Shown: positions 52,296 through 61,708, counted from the stretch's first letter. The stretch: 64,000 nt of DNA from Alteromonas portus (GCF_005117025.1 NZ_SWCO01000005.1:372001-436000), one strand, 5' to 3'. Made by a program: numbers and translations. Notes: a model not told the origin generated them from the letters alone.

Positions 52296-54971
52296 ATGTC
52301 TGATATGATGCACCAAGATGTAGATCCTCAAGAAACTAAAGAGTGGATTGATGCGCTTGAGTCGGTTTTAGAAGAGGAAGGCGTAGAACGCGCTCATTAT
52401 TTACTCGAAAAACTTATTGATAAAGCACGTCGCAGCGGAGCGCATCTACCGTATGACGCAACTACTGCCTACATCAATACTATCCCTGCAGCGCAAGAGC
52501 CAAAAATGCCTGGTGACTTGACCATCGAAGCGCGCATCCGTGCAGCAATTCGTTGGAACGCATTGATGATTGTATTGCGTGCATCTAAAAAAGACCTAGA
52601 GCTTGGTGGCCACATTGGTAGCTTTGCATCATCGGCTATGCTTTACGATGTGGGCTTTAACCACTTCTTTAAAGCGCCGAATGAGAATCAAGGCGGCGAC
52701 TTTATTTTCGCACAGGGCCATATTTCTCCAGGTATTTATGCGCGCTCATATATGGAAGGCAACTTAACTGAAGAGCAGTTAAACAACTTCCGTCAAGAGT
52801 GTGCTGGCGATGGTCTGTCGTCTTACCCACACCCTCACTTGATGAAAGACTACTGGCAGTTCCCAACGGTATCTATGGGTCTAGGCCCACTTCAAGCTAT
52901 TTACACAGCACGTTTCCTTAAATACCTAACTAACCGTGGTATCAAAGACTGTTCAGGTCAGCGCGTATACTGCTACATGGGTGACGGTGAGTGTGATGAG
53001 CCAGAGAGCTTGGGTGCAATTGGTCTTGCGTCTCGTGAAGGCCTAGACAACCTAACGTTTGTTATCAACTGTAACCTACAGCGCTTAGACGGCCCGGTAC
53101 GTGGTAACGGCAAAATTATCCAAGAACTTGAAGGTACGTTCCGCGGCGCTGGCTGGGAAGTTGTGAAAGTTATTTGGGGTAGCTACTGGGATGAGCTACT
53201 GGCTCGCGATAAATCTGGCAAGCTAATTCAGCTTATGGGCGAAACGGTAGACGGTGAATACCAGAACTGTAAAGCCAAAGGCGGCAAGTACACCCGTGAA
53301 AACTTCTTCAACAAGTATCCTGAAACAGCGGCTCTTGTAGCGAACATGTCTGACGACGACATCTGGCGCTTAAACCGTGGTGGTCACGATCCAGTAAAAG
53401 TATTCGCAGCTTACCAAAAAGCCATTGATACGAAAGGTCGTCCAACGGTAATCCTTGCTAAAACGGTTAAAGGTTTTGGTCTAGGTGCATCAGGCGAAGC
53501 ACAAAACGTAGCGCACAACGTTAAGAAAATGGACGTTGATTCAATCAAAGCGTTCCGCGACCGTTTCAATATTCCAGTAGCAGACGAAAAAATTGCTGAC
53601 CTGCCTTACTTCAAGTTCGACGAAGACAGCGAAGAAATGAAGTACCTTCGTGCACGTCGTGAAGCACTAGGCGGTTACTTGCCTTCTCGCCGTGAACAGG
53701 CTGAAGAACAGCTTGAAATTCCTGAGCTAAGTGCATTCGACGCTATCTTGAAAGGTTCAGGTGACCGTCAAGTATCGTCAACGATGACGTTTGTACGTGT
53801 ACTTAACGCATTGTTGAAAGATAAGAAAATTGGTAAGCGTATTGTGCCAATTATTCCTGATGAAGCCCGTACGTTTGGTATGGAAGGCTTGTTCCGTCAG
53901 GTAGGTATTTATGCTAACGAAGGCCAGAAATACGTACCTCAAGATGCCGACCAAGTCGCTTACTATCGCGAAGATAAGAAAGGTCAGGTACTTCAGGAAG
54001 GTATTAACGAGCTAGGTGCAATGGCATCGTGGGTAGCGTCAGGTACGTCTTACTCAACGTGTAACGCTACCACTATTCCGTTCTACATTTACTATTCAAT
54101 GTTTGGTTTCCAACGTGTTGGTGACTTGGCATGGGCAGCGGGTGATAGCCAAGCGCGTGGTTTCCTATTAGGTGCAACAGCAGGTAGAACTACGCTTAAC
54201 GGTGAAGGTCTACAGCACCAAGACGGTCATTCACACGTTCAGGCGAACCTAATCCCTAACTGTATTACTTACGATCCAACGTACGGTTATGAAGTAGCGG
54301 TTATCGTTCAAGACGGTCTGCGTCGCATGTACGGTAATAACGAAAATATCTTCTATTACCTAACATTGATGAACGAGAACTATCAGCACCCTGCAATGCC
54401 AGAAGGTGATGATGTTGCTGAGCAGATCATTAAAGGTATCTACAAGCTTGAGCGTGTTGAAAACGACAAGTCTAAGCTTAACGTACAGCTAATGGGCTCG
54501 GGTACTATCTTGAACGAAGTACGTAAAGCGGCGCAGATTCTGAGTGAAGACTACAACGTATCTTCTGACGTTTACTCTGTGACCTCGTTCAACGAGCTAG
54601 CCCGTGAAGGTCAAGACGTTGCGCGTTGGAACATGCTAAATCCAGAAGCTGAGCAAAAAGTACCTTACATTGGTCAGGTAATCACGAAAGATGCAGGTCC
54701 TGCGATTTCTGCCACTGACTATGTGAAGAACTACTCAGACCAAGTTCGTGCGTTCATTGATACTGAATACCGCTGTCTAGGTACAGACGGTTTCGGTCGA
54801 AGCGATAGCCGTGAAAACTTGCGTACTCACTTTGAAGTTAATGCGTCATACATTGTGGTTGCATCACTTTACGAATTGGCTCAGCGCGGCGACGTTGAGA
54901 AGAAAGTGGTAGCAGAAGCCATTAAGCGTTTTGAAATTAACGCTGAAAAACTTAACCCACTTTACGCGTAA
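52296..54971 (+). CDS. aceE: Pyruvate dehydrogenase E1 component AceE
   Basis: The homodimeric thiamine diphosphate-dependent E1 enzyme decarboxylating pyruvate and acetylating E2. The start MSDMMHQDVDPQETKEW matches E. coli AceE, with AGGATG before the ATG. The ThDP motif is YMGDGECDEPESLGAIGLASREGLDNLTFVINCN in segments near residues 230-262; GHIGSFASSAMLYDVGFNHFF and the conserved HEQ-like LQHQDGHSHV near 645 are active-site regions. 891 residues (E. coli 887). aceF begins 21 bases downstream. The 210 bases before it hold no obvious promoter, so it may depend on the pdhR promoter. Confidence 0.98.
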   Translation: MSDMMHQDVDPQETKEWIDALESVLEEEGVERAHYLLEKLIDKARRSGAHLPYDATTAYINTIPAAQEPKMPGDLTIEARIRAAIRWNALMIVLRASKKDLELGGHIGSFASSAMLYDVGFNHFFKAPNENQGGDFIFAQGHISPGIYARSYMEGNLTEEQLNNFRQECAGDGLSSYPHPHLMKDYWQFPTVSMGLGPLQAIYTARFLKYLTNRGIKDCSGQRVYCYMGDGECDEPESLGAIGLASREGLDNLTFVINCNLQRLDGPVRGNGKIIQELEGTFRGAGWEVVKVIWGSYWDELLARDKSGKLIQLMGETVDGEYQNCKAKGGKYTRENFFNKYPETAALVANMSDDDIWRLNRGGHDPVKVFAAYQKAIDTKGRPTVILAKTVKGFGLGASGEAQNVAHNVKKMDVDSIKAFRDRFNIPVADEKIADLPYFKFDEDSEEMKYLRARREALGGYLPSRREQAEEQLEIPELSAFDAILKGSGDRQVSSTMTFVRVLNALLKDKKIGKRIVPIIPDEARTFGMEGLFRQVGIYANEGQKYVPQDADQVAYYREDKKGQVLQEGINELGAMASWVASGTSYSTCNATTIPFYIYYSMFGFQRVGDLAWAAGDSQARGFLLGATAGRTTLNGEGLQHQDGHSHVQANLIPNCITYDPTYGYEVAVIVQDGLRRMYGNNENIFYYLTLMNENYQHPAMPEGDDVAEQIIKGIYKLERVENDKSKLNVQLMGSGTILNEVRKAAQILSEDYNVSSDVYSVTSFNELAREGQDVARWNMLNPEAEQKVPYIGQVITKDAGPAISATDYVKNYSDQVRAFIDTEYRCLGTDGFGRSDSRENLRTHFEVNASYIVVASLYELAQRGDVEKKVVAEAIKRFEINAEKLNPLYA

Positions 54972-54992
54972 GCCAGATAAGGTATTTTACAT

Positions 54993-57020
54993 ATGTCAGA
55001 TATTCAAAAGATTATCGTACCCGATGTAGGCGGTGACGAAGTTGAAGTTATCGAGCTATGTGTTGCCGTAGGCGACAACATCGAAGCCGATGAAGGCGTT
55101 GTTACTGTAGAAAGTGACAAGGCGTCAATGGACATCCCAGCACCATTTGAAGGTGAGATTGTAAGCCTGTCTGTATCAGTAGGCGATAAAATCAAAGAAG
55201 GCGATGTGATTGGTGAAATGAAAGTTGCAGGTGGTGATAGCGCTGCTGAAGAATCATCTTCAGACAACGCTTCACAAGAAGAAGCGCCTAAGCAAGAAGA
55301 AGCACCAAAAGAAGAAAGCAAGTCAGAGGCAGCACCTGCTGCGTCTGGCAGCAGCGAAGTAATTGAAGTTGCAGTGCCAGATATCGGTTCTGACGATGAA
55401 GTTGACGTAATTGACGTATTGGTTTCAGTGGGCGACACCATTGAAAAAGAAGATGGGCTAATTACTCTAGAAACCGATAAAGCGACTATGGACGTTCCTT
55501 CAACGCACGCAGGTACGGTGAAAGAAGTGTTCATCAGCACTGGCGATAAAGTGAAAGAAGGCACAGTTGTAATTAAGCTTGAAGTAGCGGGCTCAGGCTC
55601 GTCTTCAAGTGAGTCGGCTTCTAGCGATGCTTCTTCTGAAGCATCTGCACCGGCTGCGCAGGAAAGCGAAAAGCAAGAGTCAGCTCCTGCGGCGTCTGCA
55701 AGTAGCGAAACCATTGAAGTAGCCGTGCCTGACATTGGTGAAGACGGTGAAGTTGACGTTATCGACGTGCTTGTATCGGTAGGCGATACCGTTGAAAAAG
55801 AAGACGGCCTAATTACGCTAGAAACTGATAAAGCCACCATGGATGTACCTTCAACGCACGCAGGTACCATTAAAGAAGTCTTTATCAAAACAGGCGATAA
55901 AGTTAAGCAAGGCACATTAGTTGTTAAACTAGAAACTAGCGGTGGCTCATCTGAACAGGCACCATCTGCACCTAAAGCAGAAAAGCCTGCTGAAGCGCCT
56001 AAGCAAGAAGCACCTAAACAAGCGTCACAGCAAGAAGCCTCTCAAGGCCGTTCTCCTGTGCCGCCAGCGCCAGAAGCTAAGAATACAGGTAAAGCACATG
56101 CTTCACCTTCGGTTCGCCGTATTGCTCGCGAGTTCGGTGTAGACCTGACTCAAGTTAGAGGCTCTGGCCCTAAAAACCGTATCTTGAAAGAAGACGTTCA
56201 AGCTTACGTGAAAGCTGAGCTTGCGAAACCTCGCACAGCAGCCGCTTCTGGCAGCGCACCAGTAGGCGACAACGTACTGCAAATCGTGCCAGTTAAACCT
56301 GTTGATCACAGCAAGTTTGGTGAAATTGAAGAGCAGCCGTTATCTCGTATTCAGAAAATTTCTGGTCCGTTCTTACACCGTAACTGGGCAACTATTCCTC
56401 ACGTTACGCAGTTCGACGAAGCAGATATCACTGAAGTTGAAGAATTCCGTAAAGAGCAAAACGCTTATCACGCGAAAATTAAGTCTGGTCTTAAGATCAC
56501 GCCACTAGTATTCGTAATGAAAGCGGTAGCGAAAGCCCTTGAGAAATACGAAGTATTCAACTCATCACTGTCTGACGATGGCGAGAGCTTAATCATTAAG
56601 AAATTTATCAACATTGGTATTGCGGTTGAAACACCGGGAGGCCTTGTTGTACCTGTTATTCGTGACGTGAATAAGAAAGGTATTGAGCAGCTGTCTCAAG
56701 AGCTTATCGAAACATCTAAGAAAGCCCGTGAAGGCAAGCTGAAAGCGGCTGACATGCAGGGTGGTACGTTCACCATCTCTAGCCTAGGTGGTATTGGTGG
56801 TACGGCGTTTACGCCTATTGTAAATGCACCGGAAGTCGCCATATTAGGTGTGTCTAAGTCTGAGATGAAGCCTAAGTGGAATGGTAAAGAGTTTGAGCCG
56901 CGCTTAATGGTGCCGCTAAGCCTGTCATACGACCACCGAGTAATCGATGGTGCGGTAGGTGCAAGATTCTCTACTGAGGTTGCTGCAAACCTAACTGACT
57001 TGCGCAGAATCATACTTTAA
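54993..57020 (+). CDS. aceF: Dihydrolipoyllysine acetyltransferase AceF with three lipoyl domains
   Basis: The E2 core of the pyruvate dehydrogenase complex. Three lipoyl domains with attachment lysines K43 (ESDKASMD), K163 and K280 (both ETDKATMD) are joined by flexible linkers rich in A, S, E and P. The peripheral subunit-binding domain is at about residues 370-405 (ASPSVRRIAREFGVD), and the acetyltransferase domain follows from about 445, with its catalytic SYDHRVIDGA histidine and aspartate near residue 650. Lipoyl domains two and three are almost identical to each other, and the first is diverged, pointing to recent duplication. 675 residues. Confidence 0.97.
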   Translation: MSDIQKIIVPDVGGDEVEVIELCVAVGDNIEADEGVVTVESDKASMDIPAPFEGEIVSLSVSVGDKIKEGDVIGEMKVAGGDSAAEESSSDNASQEEAPKQEEAPKEESKSEAAPAASGSSEVIEVAVPDIGSDDEVDVIDVLVSVGDTIEKEDGLITLETDKATMDVPSTHAGTVKEVFISTGDKVKEGTVVIKLEVAGSGSSSSESASSDASSEASAPAAQESEKQESAPAASASSETIEVAVPDIGEDGEVDVIDVLVSVGDTVEKEDGLITLETDKATMDVPSTHAGTIKEVFIKTGDKVKQGTLVVKLETSGGSSEQAPSAPKAEKPAEAPKQEAPKQASQQEASQGRSPVPPAPEAKNTGKAHASPSVRRIAREFGVDLTQVRGSGPKNRILKEDVQAYVKAELAKPRTAAASGSAPVGDNVLQIVPVKPVDHSKFGEIEEQPLSRIQKISGPFLHRNWATIPHVTQFDEADITEVEEFRKEQNAYHAKIKSGLKITPLVFVMKAVAKALEKYEVFNSSLSDDGESLIIKKFINIGIAVETPGGLVVPVIRDVNKKGIEQLSQELIETSKKAREGKLKAADMQGGTFTISSLGGIGGTAFTPIVNAPEVAILGVSKSEMKPKWNGKEFEPRLMVPLSLSYDHRVIDGAVGARFSTEVAANLTDLRRIIL

Positions 57021-57027
57021 ATAAAAG

Positions 57028-57063
57028 GTCGAAAAATATTACAATATCAGTAACATTTTCGAC
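57028..57063 (+). promoter_or_regulatory. Imperfect hairpin after aceF
   Basis: GTCGAAAA at 57028-57035 pairs with TTTTCGAC at 57056-57063, with further partial pairing inside (TATTAC with GTAACA). It starts 7 bases after the aceF stop and is followed by GATTTTATA. It could be a weak terminator or a processing and stability element between aceF and lpdA. Confidence 0.45.
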
Positions 57064-57096
57064 GATTTTATAAGCCCATTTGGTGGCATTTAGGTT

Positions 57097-57122
57097 ATGC
57101 TATTACACAAAAGTAATAGCAT
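57097..57122 (+). promoter_or_regulatory. Perfect inverted repeat in the lpdA leader
   Basis: ATGCTATTAC at 57097-57106 pairs with GTAATAGCAT at 57113-57122, six-base loop, ending 30 bases before the lpdA start. No T run follows, so it is more likely an operator or an mRNA structure than a terminator. Confidence 0.5.
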
Positions 57123-57152
57123 GACCCTACAAGAACAGGATTGAGGTTCACA

Positions 57153-58574
57153 ATGAGCGAAATTAAAACGCAATTGGTGGTACTGGGCGGCGGCCCTGGC
57201 GGTTATTCAGCAGCATTCCGTGCGGCTGACTTAGGTATTGAAACAGTTATCGTAGACTCACGCGACACGCTCGGTGGTGTTTGTCTTAACGTTGGCTGTA
57301 TCCCTTCAAAAGCCCTTCTTCACGTTGCAAAAGTGATGAAAGAAGCGAAACACCTAGCTAGCCACGGTGTATCTTTCGGCGAGCCTACCATCGATTTAGA
57401 CAAAATCCGTGAATACAAAGATGGCGTTGTTAAGCAGTTAACAAACGGCCTTAGCGGTATGTCTAAAATGCGTAAAACCAAGCATGTACAAGGCTTCGGC
57501 AAATTTACAGGTGCAAACACCCTAGAAGTAAAAAATGGTGACGACGTTACTACTATTACTTTTGAAAAAGCGATTATCGCTGCGGGTTCTGAGCCAGTAA
57601 GCCTACCGTTCATCCCAGAAGATGACCGTGTAATCGACTCAACTGGCGCGCTGGAAATGAAAGACATTCCAGAGAAAATGCTAGTTCTAGGCGGTGGTAT
57701 CATCGGTCTAGAAATGGGTACTGTGTACGAAGCACTTGGCTCGAACATTGATGTAGTTGAATTCTTAGATCAGCTAATTCCAGCAGCTGACAAAGACATC
57801 ATGAAAGTATTCATGAAAGACTACAAAGACAAGTTTAACATTATGCTTGAAACCAAAGTGACTGCGGTTGAAGCAAAAGACGATGGCTTGTACGTAACAT
57901 TTGAAGGTAAGAACGCACCTGCTGAACCAGTGCGCTACGACAAAGTACTTGTTGCTGTTGGTCGTAAGCCAAATGGCAAGCTAGTTGGCGCTGAAGCTGC
58001 TGGCGTAAACGTTGACGAGCGTGGCTTCATCAACGTTGATAAGCAAATGCGTACTAATGTTGACCACATCTTCGCAATCGGCGACCTTGTAGGTCAGCCA
58101 ATGCTTGCGCATAAAGCGGTTCACGAAGGTCACGTTGCTGCAGAAGTTATTGCTGGCCAGAAGCACTACTTCGACCCACGTGCTATTCCTTCAGTAGCGT
58201 ACACTGAGCCAGAAGTTGCTTGGGTTGGTCTAACTGAAAAAGAAGCGAAAGAGCAGGGCGTAAGCTATGAAACAGCAACCTTCCCATGGGCTGCTTCAGG
58301 CCGTGCAATTGCATCTGATGCAACTAACGGTATGACCAAAATGATTTTCGAAAAAGAAACGGGCCGCGTAATCGGTGGTGCTATGGTAGGTACCAACGCG
58401 GGCGAAATGCTTGGCGAAATCGGCCTAGCTATTGAGATGGGTGCTGACGCTGAAGACGTAGCATTGACTATCCATGCTCACCCAACGCTTAACGAATCAA
58501 TTGGTCTTGCGTCTGAAATCTTCGAAGGAAGTATTACTGACCTGCCAAACCCGAAAGCGAAGAAAAAGAAGTAA
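57153..58574 (+). CDS. lpdA: Dihydrolipoyl dehydrogenase LpdA (E3)
   Basis: The FAD-dependent E3 component shared by the pyruvate and 2-oxoglutarate dehydrogenase complexes and the glycine cleavage system. The FAD loop is LGGGPGGYSAA (11-21), the redox disulfide C44/C49 (GGVCLNVGCIPSK), the NAD-binding loop GGGIIGLEMG near 183 and the catalytic H443/E448 pair (HPTLNE). ATG at 57153 is preferred to a TTG 12 bases upstream. 473 residues. A 132-base gap with two hairpins separates it from aceF, so separate transcription is possible, as in E. coli. Confidence 0.98.
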   Translation: MSEIKTQLVVLGGGPGGYSAAFRAADLGIETVIVDSRDTLGGVCLNVGCIPSKALLHVAKVMKEAKHLASHGVSFGEPTIDLDKIREYKDGVVKQLTNGLSGMSKMRKTKHVQGFGKFTGANTLEVKNGDDVTTITFEKAIIAAGSEPVSLPFIPEDDRVIDSTGALEMKDIPEKMLVLGGGIIGLEMGTVYEALGSNIDVVEFLDQLIPAADKDIMKVFMKDYKDKFNIMLETKVTAVEAKDDGLYVTFEGKNAPAEPVRYDKVLVAVGRKPNGKLVGAEAAGVNVDERGFINVDKQMRTNVDHIFAIGDLVGQPMLAHKAVHEGHVAAEVIAGQKHYFDPRAIPSVAYTEPEVAWVGLTEKEAKEQGVSYETATFPWAASGRAIASDATNGMTKMIFEKETGRVIGGAMVGTNAGEMLGEIGLAIEMGADAEDVALTIHAHPTLNESIGLASEIFEGSITDLPNPKAKKKK

Positions 58575-58600
58575 ATTAGCTTCTTTTCAGATAACGATGA

Positions 58601-58626
58601 AAGCCCGCTTCTAAGCGGGCTTTTTT
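58601..58626 (+). terminator. Rho-independent terminator after lpdA
   Basis: AGCCCGCTT at 58602-58610 pairs with AAGCGGGCT at 58613-58621, and six T bases follow. It starts 27 bases after the stop codon and ends the pdhR-aceEF-lpdA region. Confidence 0.93.
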
Positions 58627-58698
58627 GTACTACACTTTTACCCTGAGGCTCGATTTAAACATAAAAACTAAGTAAAAAGAGATACTAAGTGGTGGTAG

Positions 58699-59136
58699 AT
58701 GTCAGCAAAAATTAAAGACCCAATAAAAGTGCAGTCGAAGTTTGGGGAATACAGTGTTGAACTTAAAGGAAACATTATTCGCCTGGATGGCAAAGGAGTA
58801 GTTACAAAAGCGCTTTTTCAACACTATCACGAAGATGTCAAAAAACTCGCTTTACCTTTAGGAGGGCAACCGTGGGGATTTTTAATCTTTGTACAAGGAG
58901 TTGGTATCTTGACTCCCGATGCAGAGCAAGCTTTGATTGAATCAGTTCAGCTTAGAAAGCAGTATGGAATGCAAGGTTGTGCGTTTGTCACTAACCAGGC
59001 TGATATACCCGCTTTGGTTAAAAGTCAGTTTGAACGGGTGTATGCAGCGGCCAACTTAGCATGCTATTTCAGTGACTCTGAAAGTGACGCGCTTGCTTGG
59101 TTAGCCGCGCTTGGTTGCTCGTTAGATAATGAGTAA
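58699..59136 (+). CDS. Uncharacterised protein, possibly STAS/SpoIIAA-like
   Basis: A 145-residue soluble protein not recognised with certainty. It shows alternating strands and helices (FGEYSVELKGNIIRLDGKG, VTKALFQHYHEDVKKLALPLGG, WGFLIFVQGVGILTPDAEQALIESVQLRKQYGM in segments, CAFVTNQADIPALVKSQFERVY), which resembles the SpoIIAA-like STAS proteins of unknown role. No catalytic or metal site is visible. The ATG at 58699 is preceded by a weak GGTGGTAG. It stands alone after the lpdA terminator and converges on the LysR gene with only 7 bases between stop codons. Confidence 0.7.
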   Translation: MSAKIKDPIKVQSKFGEYSVELKGNIIRLDGKGVVTKALFQHYHEDVKKLALPLGGQPWGFLIFVQGVGILTPDAEQALIESVQLRKQYGMQGCAFVTNQADIPALVKSQFERVYAAANLACYFSDSESDALAWLAALGCSLDNE

Positions 59137-59143
59137 CAACAAC

Positions 59144-60214
59144 TTAAGCAGTTTCTTTCCCTGCTATGATTTTTGCTGCTTCATCGTTGCTCGGTGTTTT
59201 TAAGTGTGCGGGCGTAAATTCCTCACAGTCCATATTTCGCTGATCCATAAAGCGTTTAACGGTGTCGGCGCAGTACGCTTTACGGCAGCATTGAGAGAGC
59301 AGCATTTCATGGCGCTGCACACGCTCGCGAATGAATTTCACAACCAGACCTCTAAGCCACTGTAAACCAGCGTCTTGGTCTTGACGTTTATGCCACATAA
59401 TGGATAGTGGCGAGCTTACAATCTCAACAGGTGTTTCGAATACTGCCAATTCGCCCGAGAAAATCTCTTTTTCCATTACTAAAGATGGAGCAACACAAAT
59501 AAGGTTGCTCTCTTTTAATAGCGGTGTGGCGTTGTAAAACTGGTTTACAGACATTGCCACACGACGCTTAAGGCCTAAATTCGCCAGCACCTGATCTGTG
59601 GGGCCTGTCACATCGCCTGTAACAGAAACCAGAAGATGATCAGCCGCGACAAAGTCTTCCAACGTCAATTGAGATTTTGCCAATGGATGATCGGGGCGCA
59701 TGACCACCACCCAGCTGGGATCTAATACATGCTCGGCACGAATAACAGAGCCAGGCTCTTGGTATTTAGAGAAGGTCAGTTCGGCTTCTGCATCTTTAAG
59801 TATTTTATCGGTTTCCATGTCGTAATTAGGAATTGCATGGATATTGATACCTGGCGCTTCACTTTCAATAACTTTACGCAGCGGTCCCCATACCATAGAA
59901 ACAATGCTGTCAGTTGCTGCGATACGAAAAGTGCGCTTAGCTGTAGCGGGATTAAAGTCTGTAGGGTTAACGGCGACTTCAAGCTCACCCAGCGGGCCCT
60001 GAATTTGACTCCATAAGTTTTTAGCAAAAGAAGTAGGCTGGATACCACGCCCGTCTTTTACAAACAACTCGTCGTTCCACGCGGTACGCATTCGAGATAG
60101 TGCGTTAGATACCGCAGGCTGTGTCATTGATAGTCTATCAGCGGCGCGGGTGATGGCACCCTCGGTCATGATGGCATCAAAAATCATCAATAAATTTAAA
60201 TCATGGGGGCGCAT
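59144..60214 (-). CDS. LysR family transcriptional regulator with long C-terminal tail
   Basis: An N-terminal helix-turn-helix (DLNLLMIFDAIMTEGAITRAADRLSMTQPAVSNALSRMR in segments, residues 5-42) and a periplasmic-binding-protein-like effector domain from about 90 to 295. At 356 residues it is some 50 longer than usual LysR proteins: after residue 300 comes a charged tail with four cysteines, a CC pair near 311, one near 317 and one near 332. GGAGAGAG precedes the ATG. It is divergent to the RND efflux pair, an arrangement like mexT next to mexEF in Pseudomonas, so it is a likely regulator of that pump. Confidence 0.92.
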   Translation of the reverse strand: MRPHDLNLLMIFDAIMTEGAITRAADRLSMTQPAVSNALSRMRTAWNDELFVKDGRGIQPTSFAKNLWSQIQGPLGELEVAVNPTDFNPATAKRTFRIAATDSIVSMVWGPLRKVIESEAPGINIHAIPNYDMETDKILKDAEAELTFSKYQEPGSVIRAEHVLDPSWVVVMRPDHPLAKSQLTLEDFVAADHLLVSVTGDVTGPTDQVLANLGLKRRVAMSVNQFYNATPLLKESNLICVAPSLVMEKEIFSGELAVFETPVEIVSSPLSIMWHKRQDQDAGLQWLRGLVVKFIRERVQRHEMLLSQCCRKAYCADTVKRFMDQRNMDCEEFTPAHLKTPSNDEAAKIIAGKETA

Positions 60215-60430
60215 CGCTCTCTCCGGTCTCTATTACCTACTATTCACTTTCGAATTCTTTACAATGCCACGCTTCTCAATTTTAGAAACGGGATTTCTTT
60301 ATTTAGCTTAATTCTCAATATATAACATAATGTGATGTGTTGCATATAAAAAGATAATTATTTTTATTGTTTGAGGGTGTGCATAATGCGCGACATCAAA
60401 CTTTAGTTTACTTTTTAAGAGAATCTTGCA

Positions 60431-61708
60431 ATGAAAACTTTTTCCCGTTTATTGGCAATTGTAAGCCTAACTGCGCTAGTTGCTGCATGCGGTGGTGACG
60501 AGCAGGATCCAAGTCAATCAATGAGCGCTGGCGCAAGTGCTGGTATTCCTGTTGATGTGGCAACGGTAGTGTCTCAGCGTTTAACCGAATGGGATAATTT
60601 CACTGGTCGCTTAGAGTCCCCACACATTGTAGCGCTTCGCCCCCGCGTATCGGGCTATATTGACTTTGTTGCATTTGACGAAGGTGAGTATGTCGAACAA
60701 GGGCAAACGTTATTCTTAATTGATAATCGCACGTTTAAAGCAGAGGTTGATCGGTTAACAGCACAACTTGAAGAAGCCAAAAGTCGCGTTCAGCTGGCTG
60801 AGCAAAACTATAACCGAGCCTTCAAACTACGCAAAACTCAAGCGGTATCCGAAGAAGTTCTTGATGCTCGTTTAGCTGAGAAAAACCAAGCACTTGCTAG
60901 CTTAAACCAAACGCAAGCCGCGCTTGAAGTGGCCCGTCTAAATCGTGGTTTTGCTCGTGTTGAGGCGCCTATTTCTGGGCGCATTTCTCGAGCCAACATC
61001 ACTGAAGGTAACTTTGTTACCGCAGGACAAACAGAATTGACTCGAATAGTATCTACCGACCGTTTATACGCTTATTTCGATATAGATGAACAGACTTATC
61101 TGAACTACGTCAACAGTGATAAAGATGCGTCTACCTCGGTAAATGAACAGCCGGTGGCTATGCGCCTTGCGAACGAGTCTGATTATAACCACTGGGGTCA
61201 AATTGACTTTATCGATAACCAAGTAAATGGTAGCACCGGTACACTTCGCGTTCGCGCCGTATTTAATAACGAAGAAGGACGTTTAATTCCTGGTTTATTT
61301 GCACATTTAAAGTTAGCAGGTGACACCGATGAACAGGGTATTCTTATTAAAGAAAAAGCTATCGGCACAGATCTTAACAACAAGTTTGTATTGGTTGTGA
61401 ACGACGAGAGTAAAGTGGAATATCGCGCAGTTAAGCTAGGTGACAAAGTAGGCAGCATGCGCATTATCACCAGCGGCTTAAATGCAAACGACACCATTAT
61501 AGTTGATGGCTTACAGCGAGTGCGTCCTGGTGCCCAAGTTGCCGCTAACCAAGTGCCTATGGGTGATGAAGATGCACTGGCAAATTTATCTAGCTGGCAG
61601 TCGCGTGTTGATAACGCAACACAACTAACTCAAAACATGGCGCAGGTTGAAGATGTTTTGTCTGGTGGTTCATTTACCTCAGGTACAGCAACAGCAGGTC
61701 TTAAGTAA
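60431..61708 (+). CDS. RND efflux periplasmic adaptor, MexE-like lipoprotein
   Basis: A 425-residue membrane fusion protein. The lipoprotein signal ends in LVAAC with C20 as lipidated residue. It shows the HlyD-type barrel-sandwich and coiled-coil order: LRPRVSGYIDFVAFDEGEYVEQGQ (lipoyl half, in segments), a helical hairpin at about 105-155 (LEEAKSRVQLAEQNYNRAFKLRKT), the second lipoyl half RVEAPISGRISRANITEGN, then beta-barrel and membrane-proximal domains. Its DNFTGRLESP opening and RPRVSGYID segment are of the MexE type rather than AcrA. It shares one base with the pump gene (TAATG). Confidence 0.93.
   Translation: MKTFSRLLAIVSLTALVAACGGDEQDPSQSMSAGASAGIPVDVATVVSQRLTEWDNFTGRLESPHIVALRPRVSGYIDFVAFDEGEYVEQGQTLFLIDNRTFKAEVDRLTAQLEEAKSRVQLAEQNYNRAFKLRKTQAVSEEVLDARLAEKNQALASLNQTQAALEVARLNRGFARVEAPISGRISRANITEGNFVTAGQTELTRIVSTDRLYAYFDIDEQTYLNYVNSDKDASTSVNEQPVAMRLANESDYNHWGQIDFIDNQVNGSTGTLRVRAVFNNEEGRLIPGLFAHLKLAGDTDEQGILIKEKAIGTDLNNKFVLVVNDESKVEYRAVKLGDKVGSMRIITSGLNANDTIIVDGLQRVRPGAQVAANQVPMGDEDALANLSSWQSRVDNATQLTQNMAQVEDVLSGGSFTSGTATAGLK

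Noticed and set aside
52101..52331. A 76-codon minus-strand frame in the pdhR-aceE gap
   Set aside because: It overlaps the aceE start, lacks a ribosome binding site and has no recognisable features; the gap is more likely the aceE leader.
55004..55915. A 303-codon open frame on the minus strand inside aceF
   Set aside because: It is antisense to the lipoyl domains, with composition forced by their E, A, S, D-rich repeats; it has no ribosome binding site and no family resemblance.
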